From an archaeon (GTDB lineage: Archaea > EX4484-52 > B79-G9), in contig WSZW01000008.1 of assembly GCA_013139905.1 (NCBI GenBank), positions 1-33,438 on the forward strand: a stretch of DNA of 33,438 nt. Reading direction: 5' to 3'. The position numbers and the translations under genes were made by a program. This document shows, piece after piece, positions 20,401 to 28,654 of the stretch; within the stretch, counting starts at the first letter, position 1; every line of letters begins with the position of its first letter. The notes under the pieces were generated by a model. That model worked only from the letters and a program-made list of their open reading frames with translations. It did not search any database and was not told the origin of the DNA.

Positions 20401-22403
20401 AAGGGCTGTGGGGTCATTCAGAAATATTTAATGAGTCCATTGGTATTTCTTCTGTTCCTGTTTCGGCTGTAAGTTTTGAACATTTTAATGTTACATGTAA
20501 TGAAGATTACATTGAAGATACATTGATGGATGCAACATATGATGATGGTTCTATTTTGGTTAATATCTTCTGCCCCGCTGATCCAGATGGTGGCACAGTC
20601 TCACACAATTTGACATTGCATTATGCGTTAAATCAATCACTCGTTGCTGTGATTAATGACACCTTTACAACTACAGGCAACGAGTATGTTGACATAAACT
20701 TTACAACAACACCACATTATTCAACAAGTGACTTTTATACCCTTAGATGTGTAAGCACTGATGATGAAAATGATGTTGCCACTAAGTGGCTTATATCAGA
20801 CTTTACACTAGATGCAGATGGCAACCAGGGATGGGTAGTAGATGATGCTTTGTTGTTCTGGGGAATGAACGATATCCCAACACTCTATGCAACTGTAGCA
20901 AACGATTCATTGATTTCGTACAATGCAGACAATGATATTTACACAATGCATATTCCTTTTTTCAAGTCAAAATCAAACGACACGTTTTATTTCAATGAGA
21001 CTGTCCATCTTGAATCGTTGAACAATGAAAATGTTTCATATTTTAGACACAGCGGTGAAACAATATTTGACTATGCAACAATCAACGCATGGAATACCAC
21101 CACAGACACAGCCGCACTAATTACCGATGAATACCGTGGATATGTATATTCACATTTTCATGTATGTGGAAATATAACAAACAGTGATATTTCATACTTA
21201 GGTAGTGATTTATATCGAAACGAAGGATTAAACTTTATTGACAATCCTCATGATTATTTAATATTTAACACCACCCTTTCACACAATGCAGAAGGTCTAA
21301 TCATGGAATATTGTTCGAACATGAATATTTCACAATGCACAATAATTGATAATGTGAATGTTGGTCTTGGAATTTATTTCAGCAACGACACCATAGTTTC
21401 CAACAATGTTATAGATTCAAATGGTGGCCGTGGAATCACCATGTATGAAGCAAACAAAAATATAATCAGTTACAACGATATCATAAACAGTGGGATACAT
21501 GGAGTACATTACTGGTCAAATTCACAGAACAATTCCTGTACAGGAAATGACATATCTGAAAGTGCATTGTATGATTATTATCTGTCTTCATCAAGCCTTG
21601 GTAACTACATCATTGACCCGGCATCTGCCACGGATCGAATAAGAGTCACAAGTACATCAAGTGTCAATATAGAGAACACAGACAATGCGGCATTTTCAGA
21701 AGACAGCTTAAATACTTCATATGCATATCTTACTAATTTTTCGATGTATGTATCTGGGGCGTCCCAGACATTTGACATAACCCAATATGATATGACTATT
21801 GTACCAAGCAATGATAATCTTTCAATACAGAATTTTGAATGGGGCAACACAATACAATTCAATGCAGAATCGAGCATTGGAGTGAATCAAACTTGGTTTA
21901 ATATTACTAGTGTACGATGGAAAAATGAACATATTTCAATCTTCGTGGATGAATTACCATACAATGTATCTTATGCAGATGATAACGGAACACTGACATA
22001 TAATTATTCGGTTAGTATTGGAGATAACTTTTTTGAGTTTGTACTTACAATACCACCATCACCGGTTCCAGTAAGTTTATATATATTCATGGGTGTGTTG
22101 CTGTTTGTATTCTGTGGGGCATCATTTATACTGGCAGGGATTCCAAGCATATTCACATCAATATTAAGCATAATGTTTTCGTTTATTATGTCTAAGATCG
22201 CAGTCAATGGATCATTAGTTCAAAACATTGGTGGTATTAGCAGCACTGGTACAGTTATCCAGGGCGTAACCAGAATTGAAATTCCAGCACTATCTTACAT
22301 TTTGATATTTGTTGGAATATTTATGACAGTTATCTTGGTTATTCAAGTACTGCGTGAAATTAAATTTAGAGAATCCCAAGATATAATTGAACTGGATTTG
22401 TGA
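17484..22403 (+). CDS. Giant surface protein with DUF2341 and beta-helix domains
   Basis: 1639 residues from the ATG at 17484, whose protein begins with a signal peptide (NVFLFLVVCVLFLPITSA); the frame is open 57 bases further up. Residues about 224-330 match DUF2341 (SSRIPITI...DIRFTNSSDGEIAYWIE...WMYYGNP), about 330-520 look like a lectin/LamG sandwich, and about 1250-1370 form a NosD-like right-handed beta-helix (NISQCTIIDN, NNVIDSNGG). Two C-terminal membrane segments (about 1530-1625) anchor it. Very many Asn-X-Ser/Thr sites. Probably the receptor-binding spike or tail fibre of the virion. Its last 85 residues are duplicated in the next gene. Confidence 0.85.
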   Translation: MKIKTNVFLFLVVCVLFLPITSAENPYLNPMVTTHELVAEKTFNGFTTSWYYSPGLTNQEYIIAIQNLEDVNRETDISSLFSETNFGIDDLSNIHFSEYKNVSYTYLVNHYYEVEHSEWNEANQTWNNWTEQVYSHNTTETAVKPDWKACKMNTFSQGANDRKEDYGDMLIPKFTSKDKGDGTIDGTKIFRLTFDTPIINSGAGYGSSGRVALTLDNIEHCPYWNTSFSSRIPITITTNGTSTPSNNQVRLNISYESEMQADFDDIRFTNSSDGEIAYWIESKANLSYANVWVNLSDVITDPGSDTIWMYYGNPELSDGSDEGNTFIESFTGSSTGWTEVDDGSDIAFANDRLEFTNLPRNVDGYVYKSFARASDNLTLEYAWNITSNNAGQIIFLPSISNSVDDLRNQQNHYSTGRIVNANIASTIEISDSGYVGNSVAFTPNTTYYNVVTRVGNTITTKIYTDAAKTNLLDTSTITQATIPSLSYLFLMSSYNSGDPNLISGWIDNMIVREYIADEPTLTYGSSQYYTDSLHYNTTSPYNHTIESDGTITANRSIISADDTNDTALSTGTSYLIINVFDNEANIVRNFTFTGDNLDWYQAANLSGSYDLKNSTGIIETQTNGNFTTNLTAGTYWIEKTGISISLVSFTPSPLYTNYSGESTISYIVESYYPLNLSSLAFLHGVNYTITGDMHNYISVPYNDISDGYYKAPDRNVTPYLSWEFNDTISGGNVWQWGGGDNNSSWITNTPINATHTWINITRMVPQSLSNAYFIDDEALYNAPMTGFEINRQQGLILKGWDLEQIRNRNNNYFVSLFFDTSFESSMPAYPVEIGYCNDSYDPAVDDIDTCTDCIKFGEWNGTRWVNHSWDPSVNASYASPLVINASHFTDPSPDDIAYIWLRSYAHSSKSFVLNATDYDPGLTNITFADTQSMWTYNELNGVTTPVAYTPSYFAMFTRDYEEFLHHLYIADNQGLWGHSEIFNESIGISSVPVSAVSFEHFNVTCNEDYIEDTLMDATYDDGSILVNIFCPADPDGGTVSHNLTLHYALNQSLVAVINDTFTTTGNEYVDINFTTTPHYSTSDFYTLRCVSTDDENDVATKWLISDFTLDADGNQGWVVDDALLFWGMNDIPTLYATVANDSLISYNADNDIYTMHIPFFKSKSNDTFYFNETVHLESLNNENVSYFRHSGETIFDYATINAWNTTTDTAALITDEYRGYVYSHFHVCGNITNSDISYLGSDLYRNEGLNFIDNPHDYLIFNTTLSHNAEGLIMEYCSNMNISQCTIIDNVNVGLGIYFSNDTIVSNNVIDSNGGRGITMYEANKNIISYNDIINSGIHGVHYWSNSQNNSCTGNDISESALYDYYLSSSSLGNYIIDPASATDRIRVTSTSSVNIENTDNAAFSEDSLNTSYAYLTNFSMYVSGASQTFDITQYDMTIVPSNDNLSIQNFEWGNTIQFNAESSIGVNQTWFNITSVRWKNEHISIFVDELPYNVSYADDNGTLTYNYSVSIGDNFFEFVLTIPPSPVPVSLYIFMGVLLFVFCGASFILAGIPSIFTSILSIMFSFIMSKIAVNGSLVQNIGGISSTGTVIQGVTRIEIPALSYILIFVGIFMTVILVIQVLREIKFRESQDIIELDL

Positions 22404-22412
22404 GGATTAAAA

Positions 22413-22763
22413 ATGTCAGTTTACATACCAATTGGATTATTTATCTGTCTTGTATCTGTGATGGTTATCCTTGTGTTTGCAGGGATAAAGACCACTGGAA
22501 TTCTATCAATATTTTCATCTCTTTTGAGCATAATGTTGGCCTTTATAAATTCAAAGATTGTAGTTAATGGTACTTTAGTTCAGAATATCGGTGGCATTGA
22601 TGGATATGACAATATTATACAAGGTGTCACACCTATAGAAATACCTGCGCTATCATATATTTTTATGTTTATAGGTTTATTCATGGTTGTGGTGTTGGCT
22701 GTCCAAGTATTAAGAGAAATCAAATTTAGAGAATCTCAAGATACAATCGAAATTGATTTATAG
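22413..22763 (+). CDS. Paralog of the C-terminal membrane anchor of the large surface protein
   Basis: 116 residues. From about residue 30 it aligns along its whole length with the C-terminus of the 1639-residue protein: VVNGTLVQNIGGI, PIEIPALSYIF, VLREIKFRESQD and the ending IEIDL. It lacks any ectodomain. Starts nine bases after the previous stop with GAGGA as ribosome site. It may form mixed membrane assemblies with the full-length protein, changing spike density. Confidence 0.8.
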   Translation: MSVYIPIGLFICLVSVMVILVFAGIKTTGILSIFSSLLSIMLAFINSKIVVNGTLVQNIGGIDGYDNIIQGVTPIEIPALSYIFMFIGLFMVVVLAVQVLREIKFRESQDTIEIDL

Positions 22764-22768
22764 AAAAT

Positions 22769-22777
22769 GATATATAC
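22769..22777 (+). promoter_or_regulatory. TATA box before the 83-residue membrane protein gene
   Basis: GATATATAC, 26 bases before the ATG at 22799; no Shine-Dalgarno site follows. Confidence 0.45.
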
Positions 22778-22798
22778 AGTTAAAACCAATTTATTACT

Positions 22799-23050
22799 AT
22801 GACTGCTGGTATGAATAAAGTTTTGACTTTGGCTTTGATTATCGGAATGCTAATGGCCGGTACAATCTTTTTTCAGGGCGCCGTAAGTGCGACGGATGAA
22901 AATATTGATATGAGCGGTTCAGATTATGAAGGTGTGCACAACACATCTACAATAGTTAGCATCCAGTCACTTTCTATGATGAATATTATCATGTTAATTG
23001 TTGCGGTTATGGGTGTGGTTGTAGCAATCAAAGCCTTCAGCAACGTTTAA
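22799..23050 (+). CDS. Small virion-type membrane protein
   Basis: 83 residues: signal-like helix (LTLALIIGMLMAGTIFFQGAVSA), an acidic hydrophilic loop with a glycosylation site, and a C-terminal helix (MLIVAVMGVVVAIKAF). The architecture of two hydrophobic segments around a short loop is like the coat genes that follow, so it is probably a virion membrane protein. Confidence 0.65.
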   Translation: MTAGMNKVLTLALIIGMLMAGTIFFQGAVSATDENIDMSGSDYEGVHNTSTIVSIQSLSMMNIIMLIVAVMGVVVAIKAFSNV

Positions 23051-23140
23051 GTAACACATAAATACTTTTAAATTAAATATACTCAACATGATAGAATTTG
23101 TATTTTGATCTATCTTTGATTTAGAGGAGGTGAAAAACAC

Positions 23141-23734
23141 ATGGTAAACGCTAAAATGGTTGTAGTTATTACTGTTGCTGCACTTGTTATTCTGGTTCTG
23201 CTTGCCGTCGCTCCTATGATTGGCAGTACCATTGATGATGTATCGAATATCCAAGACAATGTACAAGCAACTGGAACTCTAACATTTACTGGCGCATCTG
23301 CTGTAAATAACATTGTGAATATTAGTACCGAAACGTACACATTTACTAACGGGACTGGCGGTGCATTTAATGTTGATGTTGGTTCTGATGCCGGAAATGC
23401 AACATATTCTAATAGTCAGTTGGTTGCTGAGATAACTGCCAACAGCACACTGGTTACAGCTGTAGATAATACGGATGATTCTCTGACTGTAACATCTGTA
23501 CTATCCGGTACTGCTGGTAACGCATACGGTACGACTGATAACCTCACGAACGCCGCATGGGGTGCAACAACCTTAACTGGCGGAATAGATGGATCTGATT
23601 GGAACAGCAATGCAAACTCAGATTTGAATAGTCCTGCACAGTCATGGATAACATTTGTTGGTTTGATTGTTCTTGCGTTCTTGGCTGTTATAATCGGTCT
23701 TGTAATCAGAGCATTCAAAGGCATGGGTGAATGA
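23141..23734 (+). CDS. Coat-protein paralog carrying an inserted phage-type surface domain
   Basis: 197 residues. Residues 1-33 and about 155-197 are near-copies of the 89-residue protein at 23855 (VNAK start, APMIGSTI, then SWITFVGLIVLAFLAVIIG). Between them is an added domain of about 105 residues (TLTFTGASAVNNIV...LSGTAGNAYGTTDNLTNAAWGATTLTGG) that resembles a repeat domain seen in tailed-phage structural proteins. The two helices anchor it, leaving the domain on one side, likely exposed. Strong GAGGAGGTGA ribosome site. Confidence 0.8.
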   Translation: MVNAKMVVVITVAALVILVLLAVAPMIGSTIDDVSNIQDNVQATGTLTFTGASAVNNIVNISTETYTFTNGTGGAFNVDVGSDAGNATYSNSQLVAEITANSTLVTAVDNTDDSLTVTSVLSGTAGNAYGTTDNLTNAAWGATTLTGGIDGSDWNSNANSDLNSPAQSWITFVGLIVLAFLAVIIGLVIRAFKGMGE

Positions 23735-23764
23735 TACCAAATTTCACCCAATTTTCTTTTTTTC
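23724..23764 (+). terminator. Hairpin and T-run after the long coat gene
   Basis: TGGGTGAAT (ending the gene) pairs with ATTTCACCCA, followed by ATTTTCTTTTTTTC, a plausible transcription terminator between the two coat genes. Confidence 0.6.
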
Positions 23765-23770
23765 AAAAAC

Positions 23771-23780
23771 CTTTAAATAG
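23771..23780 (+). promoter_or_regulatory. TATA box of the short coat gene
   Basis: CTTTAAATAG, followed by a leader of some 50 bases that ends in GGGAGGTGAAAAACACATGG. The same leader end stands before the gene at 23141, so promoter and leader were duplicated with the gene. Confidence 0.5.
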
Positions 23781-23854
23781 TTTTAATTTCAATTATAGAT
23801 TATGATAGAAACCCATACTTTATCTATCTCCATTTTACGGGAGGTGAAAAACAC

Positions 23855-24124
23855 ATGGTAAACGCTAAAACTGTAGTAAGCTTAACCATCGCCGCTGTTG
23901 TTATTATTGTTCTTTTGGCTGTTGCTCCTATGATTGGATCAACTATTGAAGAAACTTATACCGTAACCGACACTTCAACTGACGGATGGAATAGAGCAAA
24001 CAACACAGATCTGACATCTCCTGCAGACTCATGGATAACTTTTGTAGGCTTGATTGTCCTGGCATTCCTTGCAGTGATCATAGGAATTGTCATCAAGGCA
24101 TTCGCCGGAATGGGTGAGAAATAA
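23855..24124 (+). CDS. Putative major coat protein of spindle/pleomorphic-virus type
   Basis: 89 residues with two hydrophobic helices (about 7-26 and 56-82) around a short polar loop, no recognisable enzyme motif, and a very strong ribosome site (GGAGGTGA) behind its own promoter. This fits the major coat proteins of fusellovirus-like and His1-like viruses, which are short two-helix proteins in the envelope. The call rests on architecture, expression signals and operon context, not on a sequence match. Confidence 0.65.
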   Translation: MVNAKTVVSLTIAAVVIIVLLAVAPMIGSTIEETYTVTDTSTDGWNRANNTDLTSPADSWITFVGLIVLAFLAVIIGIVIKAFAGMGEK

Positions 24125-24142
24125 CCACTTCTGTATTGACAG

Positions 24143-24179
24143 GTGGGTGATTAATTTCACCCACTTAAACACCTTCTAT
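24143..24179 (+). terminator. Hairpin terminator after the coat gene
   Basis: GTGGGTGA pairs with TTCACCCAC (loop TTAAT), then a pyrimidine-rich CTTCTATTTT run. Confidence 0.5.
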
Positions 24180-24267
24180 TTTCACATGGTTTTTTAACAA
24201 TAGTATATTTGCTATATTTGAACATATAGTTTTCTATGATTTATAGATATTTCTATGAGTTCAATAC

Positions 24268-24279
24268 TTTTATATACTA
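24268..24279 (+). promoter_or_regulatory. TATA box of the regulator operon
   Basis: CTTTTATATACT, about 26 bases before the ATG at 24299; leaderless start for the gene cluster to 27484. Confidence 0.45.
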
Positions 24280-24298
24280 TCAAGTAAAATATAATACT

Positions 24299-24526
24299 AT
24301 GACTGAATTTAGAGGGGTTACAATTACAGACGACCATCAACAATTTCTAAAAGAAAACAACATCAATTTATCTACCTTTGTACAAAACTCAATAGATCAT
24401 GCCAGATGTAAACACATTGTGACACTTAGACCAGACCAACAGAAATGGATTGAATCGCGTCACACAAACATTAATTTATTGCTTATGGATGCTATTGATG
24501 CGGAGATGAAGAACAATGGACGATGA
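24299..24526 (+). CDS. Small DNA-binding-type protein
   Basis: 75 residues from the ATG at 24299, chosen because the TATA box lies in the upstream extension of the frame. FRGVTITDDHQQFLKENNINLSTFVQNSID follows the strand-helix-helix pattern of archaeal RHH-like regulators. Possibly controls the operon it heads. Overlaps the next gene. Confidence 0.6.
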   Translation: MTEFRGVTITDDHQQFLKENNINLSTFVQNSIDHARCKHIVTLRPDQQKWIESRHTNINLLLMDAIDAEMKNNGR

Positions 24527-25058
24527 AGATTATGAGCCAGAAGAACCAGAAACGATAGATGATGATGGTTATGACGATGCCCCGGAAACATCATCATATT
24601 TCAATTCATCGTTTGAACGACCCGATTTACAGAATGCCCACCGGTTAAGATCAACCCCCTTTAAAGAAGAGGCGAAACAATGTATAGCAACCGGCAATTT
24701 GTACCCACGAACAAAACGGGCATTGAATGTGTTTATTAATCAGTATCTATCTGAAATGTCTTTGCTGTCAAATTATCGAGATGAAAATATAGCACTGTTA
24801 GATTTTGATATTGCTATGATACGAATGGTCCCAAATTATTATCCTTCTGATAGAAAAAACCCATTGTTATCACACATTGAAGAGCAGTTAAGATCACATG
24901 TAAAATCAATATTTACTAGATCAACAGGCCAAGACAGGGAAAGGTTACTTAACATGAAACAAACAGTGGAAACCAGGAATGTTAAAAGCATGGATGATGT
25001 AGGTAGAATAAAAGTCAATGCACCGAAAAGAAAAAGTTTACTGGATGGAGTGATTTAA
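24516..25058 (+). CDS. Protein with acidic disordered N-terminus
   Basis: 180 residues. The first 30 are almost all acidic (DDEDYEPEEPETIDDDGYDD), the rest helical with basic patches near the C-terminus (APKRKSLLDG). No family recognised. Overlaps its neighbour and is followed immediately by the gene at 25059, so it is cotranscribed with the packaging-type ATPase group. Confidence 0.65.
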   Translation: MDDEDYEPEEPETIDDDGYDDAPETSSYFNSSFERPDLQNAHRLRSTPFKEEAKQCIATGNLYPRTKRALNVFINQYLSEMSLLSNYRDENIALLDFDIAMIRMVPNYYPSDRKNPLLSHIEEQLRSHVKSIFTRSTGQDRERLLNMKQTVETRNVKSMDDVGRIKVNAPKRKSLLDGVI

Positions 25059-25886
25059 ATGGAAATATTATTGAATTTAAATATATTAATCGGATTGGGT
25101 GTGGCATTTTTAATCCTTGCTTTAATTTCATATTTTGGAATAAACTTTTACTTAACTGTAAAAAAGCAAGCACCTTCAATCCTTGTGTTCCGAAAAGCTT
25201 ATAAAGAAAACAAACCCGTGATTGAAATAGAAGATGGTGCTGGCAATGTTACACATTTTGTTGGGGTAAAAGATAAAAAATGGGATGTAGAATTTAACAA
25301 AAAAGACTTTGGGTTGAAGATTGATCCTATGTATTCTACGATATCGCCTAGCGAGAGATTACCAAAAGGAGTTCCATTATATCGCTATAGAATTAACCTA
25401 CACTTTCCTGTTGATGCCAGAGGGGCACATGGACTGATTACGCTAATTCATCACATCCGTACAACCCAGGAGTATGAAATACTCAACAATATCAAAGACG
25501 ATATGACATTGATAGAACTTATTGATATGGATGCTGATGATTTGGGTGAGTCGTTGGTCATGAAAATGAAAGAGTATGATCCCAACTTTGATGAAGACGA
25601 AAACGGCAACCAAGTAATTGATATGGTTGATGCAATAGAAGCAGTGAAAAATGAATTGCCATCACTCAAAATCAAATCTGAACGGCTATCCATATCCGAT
25701 GCACTGAAATACATTCCAACAGCATTTACATCTCAGGACCTTAACAAAGTGTTGCAGATGGTTGAATTTAGAGCAAAGCAAGAAAGTGGTTTTGAATCTA
25801 AAATCATGACTTATGCCATTGGTGGTGCAATTGTGATTGCTACGTTTGGATTGATGATATATGTGTTGAATGGCCAAGGGATATGA
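25059..25886 (+). CDS. Bitopic membrane protein, unknown
   Basis: 275 residues with a membrane helix at each end (about 8-32 and 250-271) and a soluble middle of about 215 residues that is alpha/beta then acidic (DADDLGES, NFDEDENGNQ). Both ends in the membrane suggest a cytoplasmic or intravirion loop. The N-terminal part (PVIEIEDGAGNVTHFVGVKD) is beta-rich. Function unknown; it may link membrane and genome or ATPase. Confidence 0.65.
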   Translation: MEILLNLNILIGLGVAFLILALISYFGINFYLTVKKQAPSILVFRKAYKENKPVIEIEDGAGNVTHFVGVKDKKWDVEFNKKDFGLKIDPMYSTISPSERLPKGVPLYRYRINLHFPVDARGAHGLITLIHHIRTTQEYEILNNIKDDMTLIELIDMDADDLGESLVMKMKEYDPNFDEDENGNQVIDMVDAIEAVKNELPSLKIKSERLSISDALKYIPTAFTSQDLNKVLQMVEFRAKQESGFESKIMTYAIGGAIVIATFGLMIYVLNGQGI

Positions 25887-26230
25887 TCAACGACAGACCA
25901 GACAAGTTTCAACGCACCCCAATGAAGGAGGCCATAGAACGCATATACTTGGAAGCAACCACTGTAAGCAACTCACTACGCAACATATTGATGTGTAGGT
26001 GTCCTGGAGCGAAAGAGATTGAGTATAGAAAGTTCAATACAGCCTTTGGATATTTGTTCGATATCACCCATCACAAAAAAGACCTAAATAAAGAGTTAAT
26101 AAATAGATGTCAAAAATGGTCTTTGACGCCACGGTCAACAGCATCAAAAAATAATATAATTGGTGGATTGAAATTGTACGATGAGTATGTTGCAGAACTA
26201 TTTCGATTGAAGGTGTTAACATATGATTGA
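25883..26230 (+). CDS. Basic helical protein, unknown
   Basis: 115 residues starting inside the previous stop (ATGATC), with helices containing AIERIYLEATTVSNSLRNIL and CRCPGAKEIEYRKF. Two adjacent Cys give a weak metal-site hint only. Overlaps the next gene by eight bases, marking a tight operon. Confidence 0.6.
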   Translation: MINDRPDKFQRTPMKEAIERIYLEATTVSNSLRNILMCRCPGAKEIEYRKFNTAFGYLFDITHHKKDLNKELINRCQKWSLTPRSTASKNNIIGGLKLYDEYVAELFRLKVLTYD

Positions 26231-26591
26231 AAATATTTTAGAATTATCATTGCCGCAGGAAGATGCGGATATGTCATTCAAAGCAACATTGTTTTATTAC
26301 TATCGTATGATGGCAAATGTTGTTATTGATGCCAAAGGTGCCGATGACTATAGAATTGAAATGCTGACTAAACTGGCAATTGCTTCTATACCGGGGGAAG
26401 AATACCGAGAAGAAATGGAAAAATATATGAATGGAATAATTGATGAAAAACTTGCAGAAATGAACTCCCCCTCCACAGATGAAACAAACCGAATAAGGGT
26501 AGATGCGTGCATGAAAGCAATGGGGTGTGTAAGTGATTATCTTGATAAATTTGAAGGATTGACACATCGACTGGAAGTGAATTTAGAATGA
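26223..26591 (+). CDS. Acidic helical protein, unknown
   Basis: 122 residues, acidic and all helix (LFYYYRMMANVVIDAKG, YREEMEKYMNGIIDEKLAEM). It overlaps the ATPase gene by four bases (ATGA). Tight overlap suggests it and the ATPase act together. Confidence 0.6.
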   Translation: MIENILELSLPQEDADMSFKATLFYYYRMMANVVIDAKGADDYRIEMLTKLAIASIPGEEYREEMEKYMNGIIDEKLAEMNSPSTDETNRIRVDACMKAMGCVSDYLDKFEGLTHRLEVNLE

Positions 26592-27484
26592 GTTTCTCAT
26601 TATCAAAACACTTCGCAGAAACCATCACAAGTGATTTTAACCAACATGTGTCTATGGTTACGGTCGGGCACACTGGGTCGGGTAAAAGCAATGCGAATTT
26701 GAGATTGGGTTATAATGTTGCGTGTGAAGTAGCTAAAATCAAAGGTGGTAAATGGCAGGATTATTTCAACATAGATCACATTGCCATAATCACAAGAGAA
26801 GAGATAATGCGTGTGATGCAAGTCAATAGAAAATACTCTGTTATTTTACTGGATGATATAGGAGTTGGAATGTCAGCACGTAACTGGAATAAAGAAGAGA
26901 ATAAACTATTGAATGAAATCATACAGACATTTAGAACTGACAACACGTGTTTGCTGTTAACACTTCCAGACACGTTCATGTTGGATAAGATCCCTAGACA
27001 CCTAAGCCATTGGTTTTGTGAAATGGACACATCAATCTTCGAAAAGAACGTATCAATTGCTAAAGTATTTCAATTGATGAATCAGCCACGGTCGGGTAAA
27101 ATGTTTTATAAGTATCCACGAACCGCCGGACATGCAAAATCTATTCGAACTATATTTAGAATGGCACCGGACGAGATACGAATTCCATATGAAGAAAAAC
27201 GCACACAGATTGCCAAGGAACTTAAAGACGATAGAATGGGAGCATATCAAAATTTAATGGATAAGTATGAAGCTGAGAAAAATGGTGACGTGATATTATC
27301 TAAAAAAGAATTGAAGAAACAAGACTCAATAAACAAATCAATTCAAGTGTTAGAATTGATAAAGGATAAACAATCACAAGGTATAAAAATAACTCAGGTG
27401 AAAGCATGTGGTGTGATTGGAATTTCACCAAGTACTTTTAGTGATTATAAGTATGATCTTGATAAAGAAGGGGTGTTAAGTTAA
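26588..27484 (+). CDS. P-loop ATPase, likely genome packaging or DNA translocation
   Basis: 298 residues. Walker A GHTGSGKS (27-34), Walker B SVILLDDIG (84-92) and a sensor-like LLLTLPDT motif follow the Zot/HerA/FtsK-like order found in archaeal virus morphogenesis ATPases. The C-terminus (about 255-298, ITQVKACGVIGISPSTFSDYKYDLD) is a helix-turn-helix, so the enzyme probably binds specific DNA. In membrane-containing viruses such ATPases move DNA into virions; here it closes the structural operon. A plasmid-transfer function is the alternative. Confidence 0.75.
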   Translation: MSFSLSKHFAETITSDFNQHVSMVTVGHTGSGKSNANLRLGYNVACEVAKIKGGKWQDYFNIDHIAIITREEIMRVMQVNRKYSVILLDDIGVGMSARNWNKEENKLLNEIIQTFRTDNTCLLLTLPDTFMLDKIPRHLSHWFCEMDTSIFEKNVSIAKVFQLMNQPRSGKMFYKYPRTAGHAKSIRTIFRMAPDEIRIPYEEKRTQIAKELKDDRMGAYQNLMDKYEAEKNGDVILSKKELKKQDSINKSIQVLELIKDKQSQGIKITQVKACGVIGISPSTFSDYKYDLDKEGVLS

Positions 27485-27635
27485 ACGGAACGAGGTTAAA
27501 CCACCGATATAGTATAATCAACCACGCCATCAAGAATATCGAAAATTTTGATTGAATGCGCTAACCTAAGCGACATTACGGTGATAAAATAAGAAATAGA
27601 TAGTAAAGTATACTGCAAAACAATGGAGAAAACAA
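27485..27635 (+). other. Short spacer
   Basis: No gene seen. AT-rich, with AGTATACTG (27605-27613) as a weak TATA-like box before the gene at 27636. Confidence 0.3.
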
Positions 27636-27926
27636 ATGAATGATGAAACATACATAACCTGGCACAAATCAACCGGTAAGTTTGGGGTAGATATGGGATT
27701 CATGTCTAAGATGGAAGCCACTGAACTTTTCAAACAACTCAAAGATCAAAGTATTTCCCGTGATGAAGCTGTTGCTCTTATATGTAACAGTGATCTTGAT
27801 GATATCGAAAAGGTGGTTGTGGCTGTGAATATCGGTGAATGGAATAATGCACACACACCGTGGTATAGTAAAGTAAAAAAGTATTTTGCTGAGAGGTTAA
27901 GATATGAAACAACACACACTAAGTAA
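27636..27926 (+). CDS. Small soluble protein, unknown
   Basis: 96 residues; contains a helix-turn-helix-like stretch (KDQSISRDEAVALICNSDLDDIEKVV) and ends basic. GGAG is eight bases before the ATG. Overlaps the next gene. Confidence 0.55.
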   Translation: MNDETYITWHKSTGKFGVDMGFMSKMEATELFKQLKDQSISRDEAVALICNSDLDDIEKVVVAVNIGEWNNAHTPWYSKVKKYFAERLRYETTHTK

Positions 27927-28005
27927 AATAGCGGATGGTATATTATTGGCAGGAATGGGCTTGGTTATAGTAGTGTTCATTTACGGATCGTTTTTTATGA
28001 CTTAA
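27904..28005 (+). CDS. Single-helix membrane microprotein
   Basis: 33 residues with one transmembrane helix (GILLAGMGLVIVVFIYGSFF). GAGGT nine bases before the ATG. Could be holin-like or a virion peptide; no evidence to decide. Confidence 0.45.
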   Translation: MKQHTLSKIADGILLAGMGLVIVVFIYGSFFMT

Positions 28006-28065
28006 TGAACACAACAAATTTATATTACTTAAGCACATTTACTTAACTATAATCTGGTAATTATC

Positions 28066-28326
28066 ATGGTAGCTTATGGATCATTCATCGTGCTTTTGTT
28101 TATAGTGATGGCAGGGATACTAACCATTGTATTTGCGCCGATGGTCAACCAGACAACCGAGATAGTAAACGATGAGATATCGGATGGTGAAATGTCCACT
28201 ACGTATGTTATGTGGTTTAATCTAATTGTAGGGTTTGCCAAGGCTATTCCGATATTTGCATTGATTGGTGTTACCGGATGGGCAATCGTGAGAGCTTTAG
28301 AAAAACGCAATTCAGAGGGAGTATAA
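28066..28326 (+). CDS. Small two-helix membrane protein
   Basis: 86 residues, helices at about 3-26 and 48-76 with an acidic loop (NDEISDGEM) and basic tail. Same plan as the coat proteins but no sequence identity. TATA-like AATTTATATTAC lies 45 bases upstream. Probably a minor virion membrane protein. Confidence 0.6.
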   Translation: MVAYGSFIVLLFIVMAGILTIVFAPMVNQTTEIVNDEISDGEMSTTYVMWFNLIVGFAKAIPIFALIGVTGWAIVRALEKRNSEGV

Positions 28327-28327
28327 A

Positions 28328-28654
28328 ATGTCACAACCACGATCACTATTAAACGGGTTTTTAATAATGTTTGTAGGCATTGCCATATCATTGATGTTAA
28401 TAGCGACTGTGGGACAACTTGGCGACAAAGCCATAACTATCCTGGCCGACATTGGTATGTTCGCCGTCAGTGCGGATTGGGCCGAAAGCATTAGTTCAGT
28501 TTATACATTCCAAAGTTTTCTATTCTTTTTGTGTGCGCTCCCTGCAATAAGTGGGGTAGTTATATTCATTCTATCGGCTGTTCGGAGACAAAGGTTTGAT
28601 GTTGAAGTAGAACCACAGCAGGATTTCACGGCACAGTATGAAGGTGGTTTGTAA
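28328..28654 (+). CDS. Small membrane protein with cytoplasmic tail
   Basis: 108 residues with helices about 8-26, 38-46 and 58-80 and an acidic C-terminal tail (DVEVEPQQDFTAQYEGG). GGGAG is eight bases before the ATG. Cotranscribed with the preceding gene and the large basic protein. Confidence 0.6.
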   Translation: MSQPRSLLNGFLIMFVGIAISLMLIATVGQLGDKAITILADIGMFAVSADWAESISSVYTFQSFLFFLCALPAISGVVIFILSAVRRQRFDVEVEPQQDFTAQYEGGL

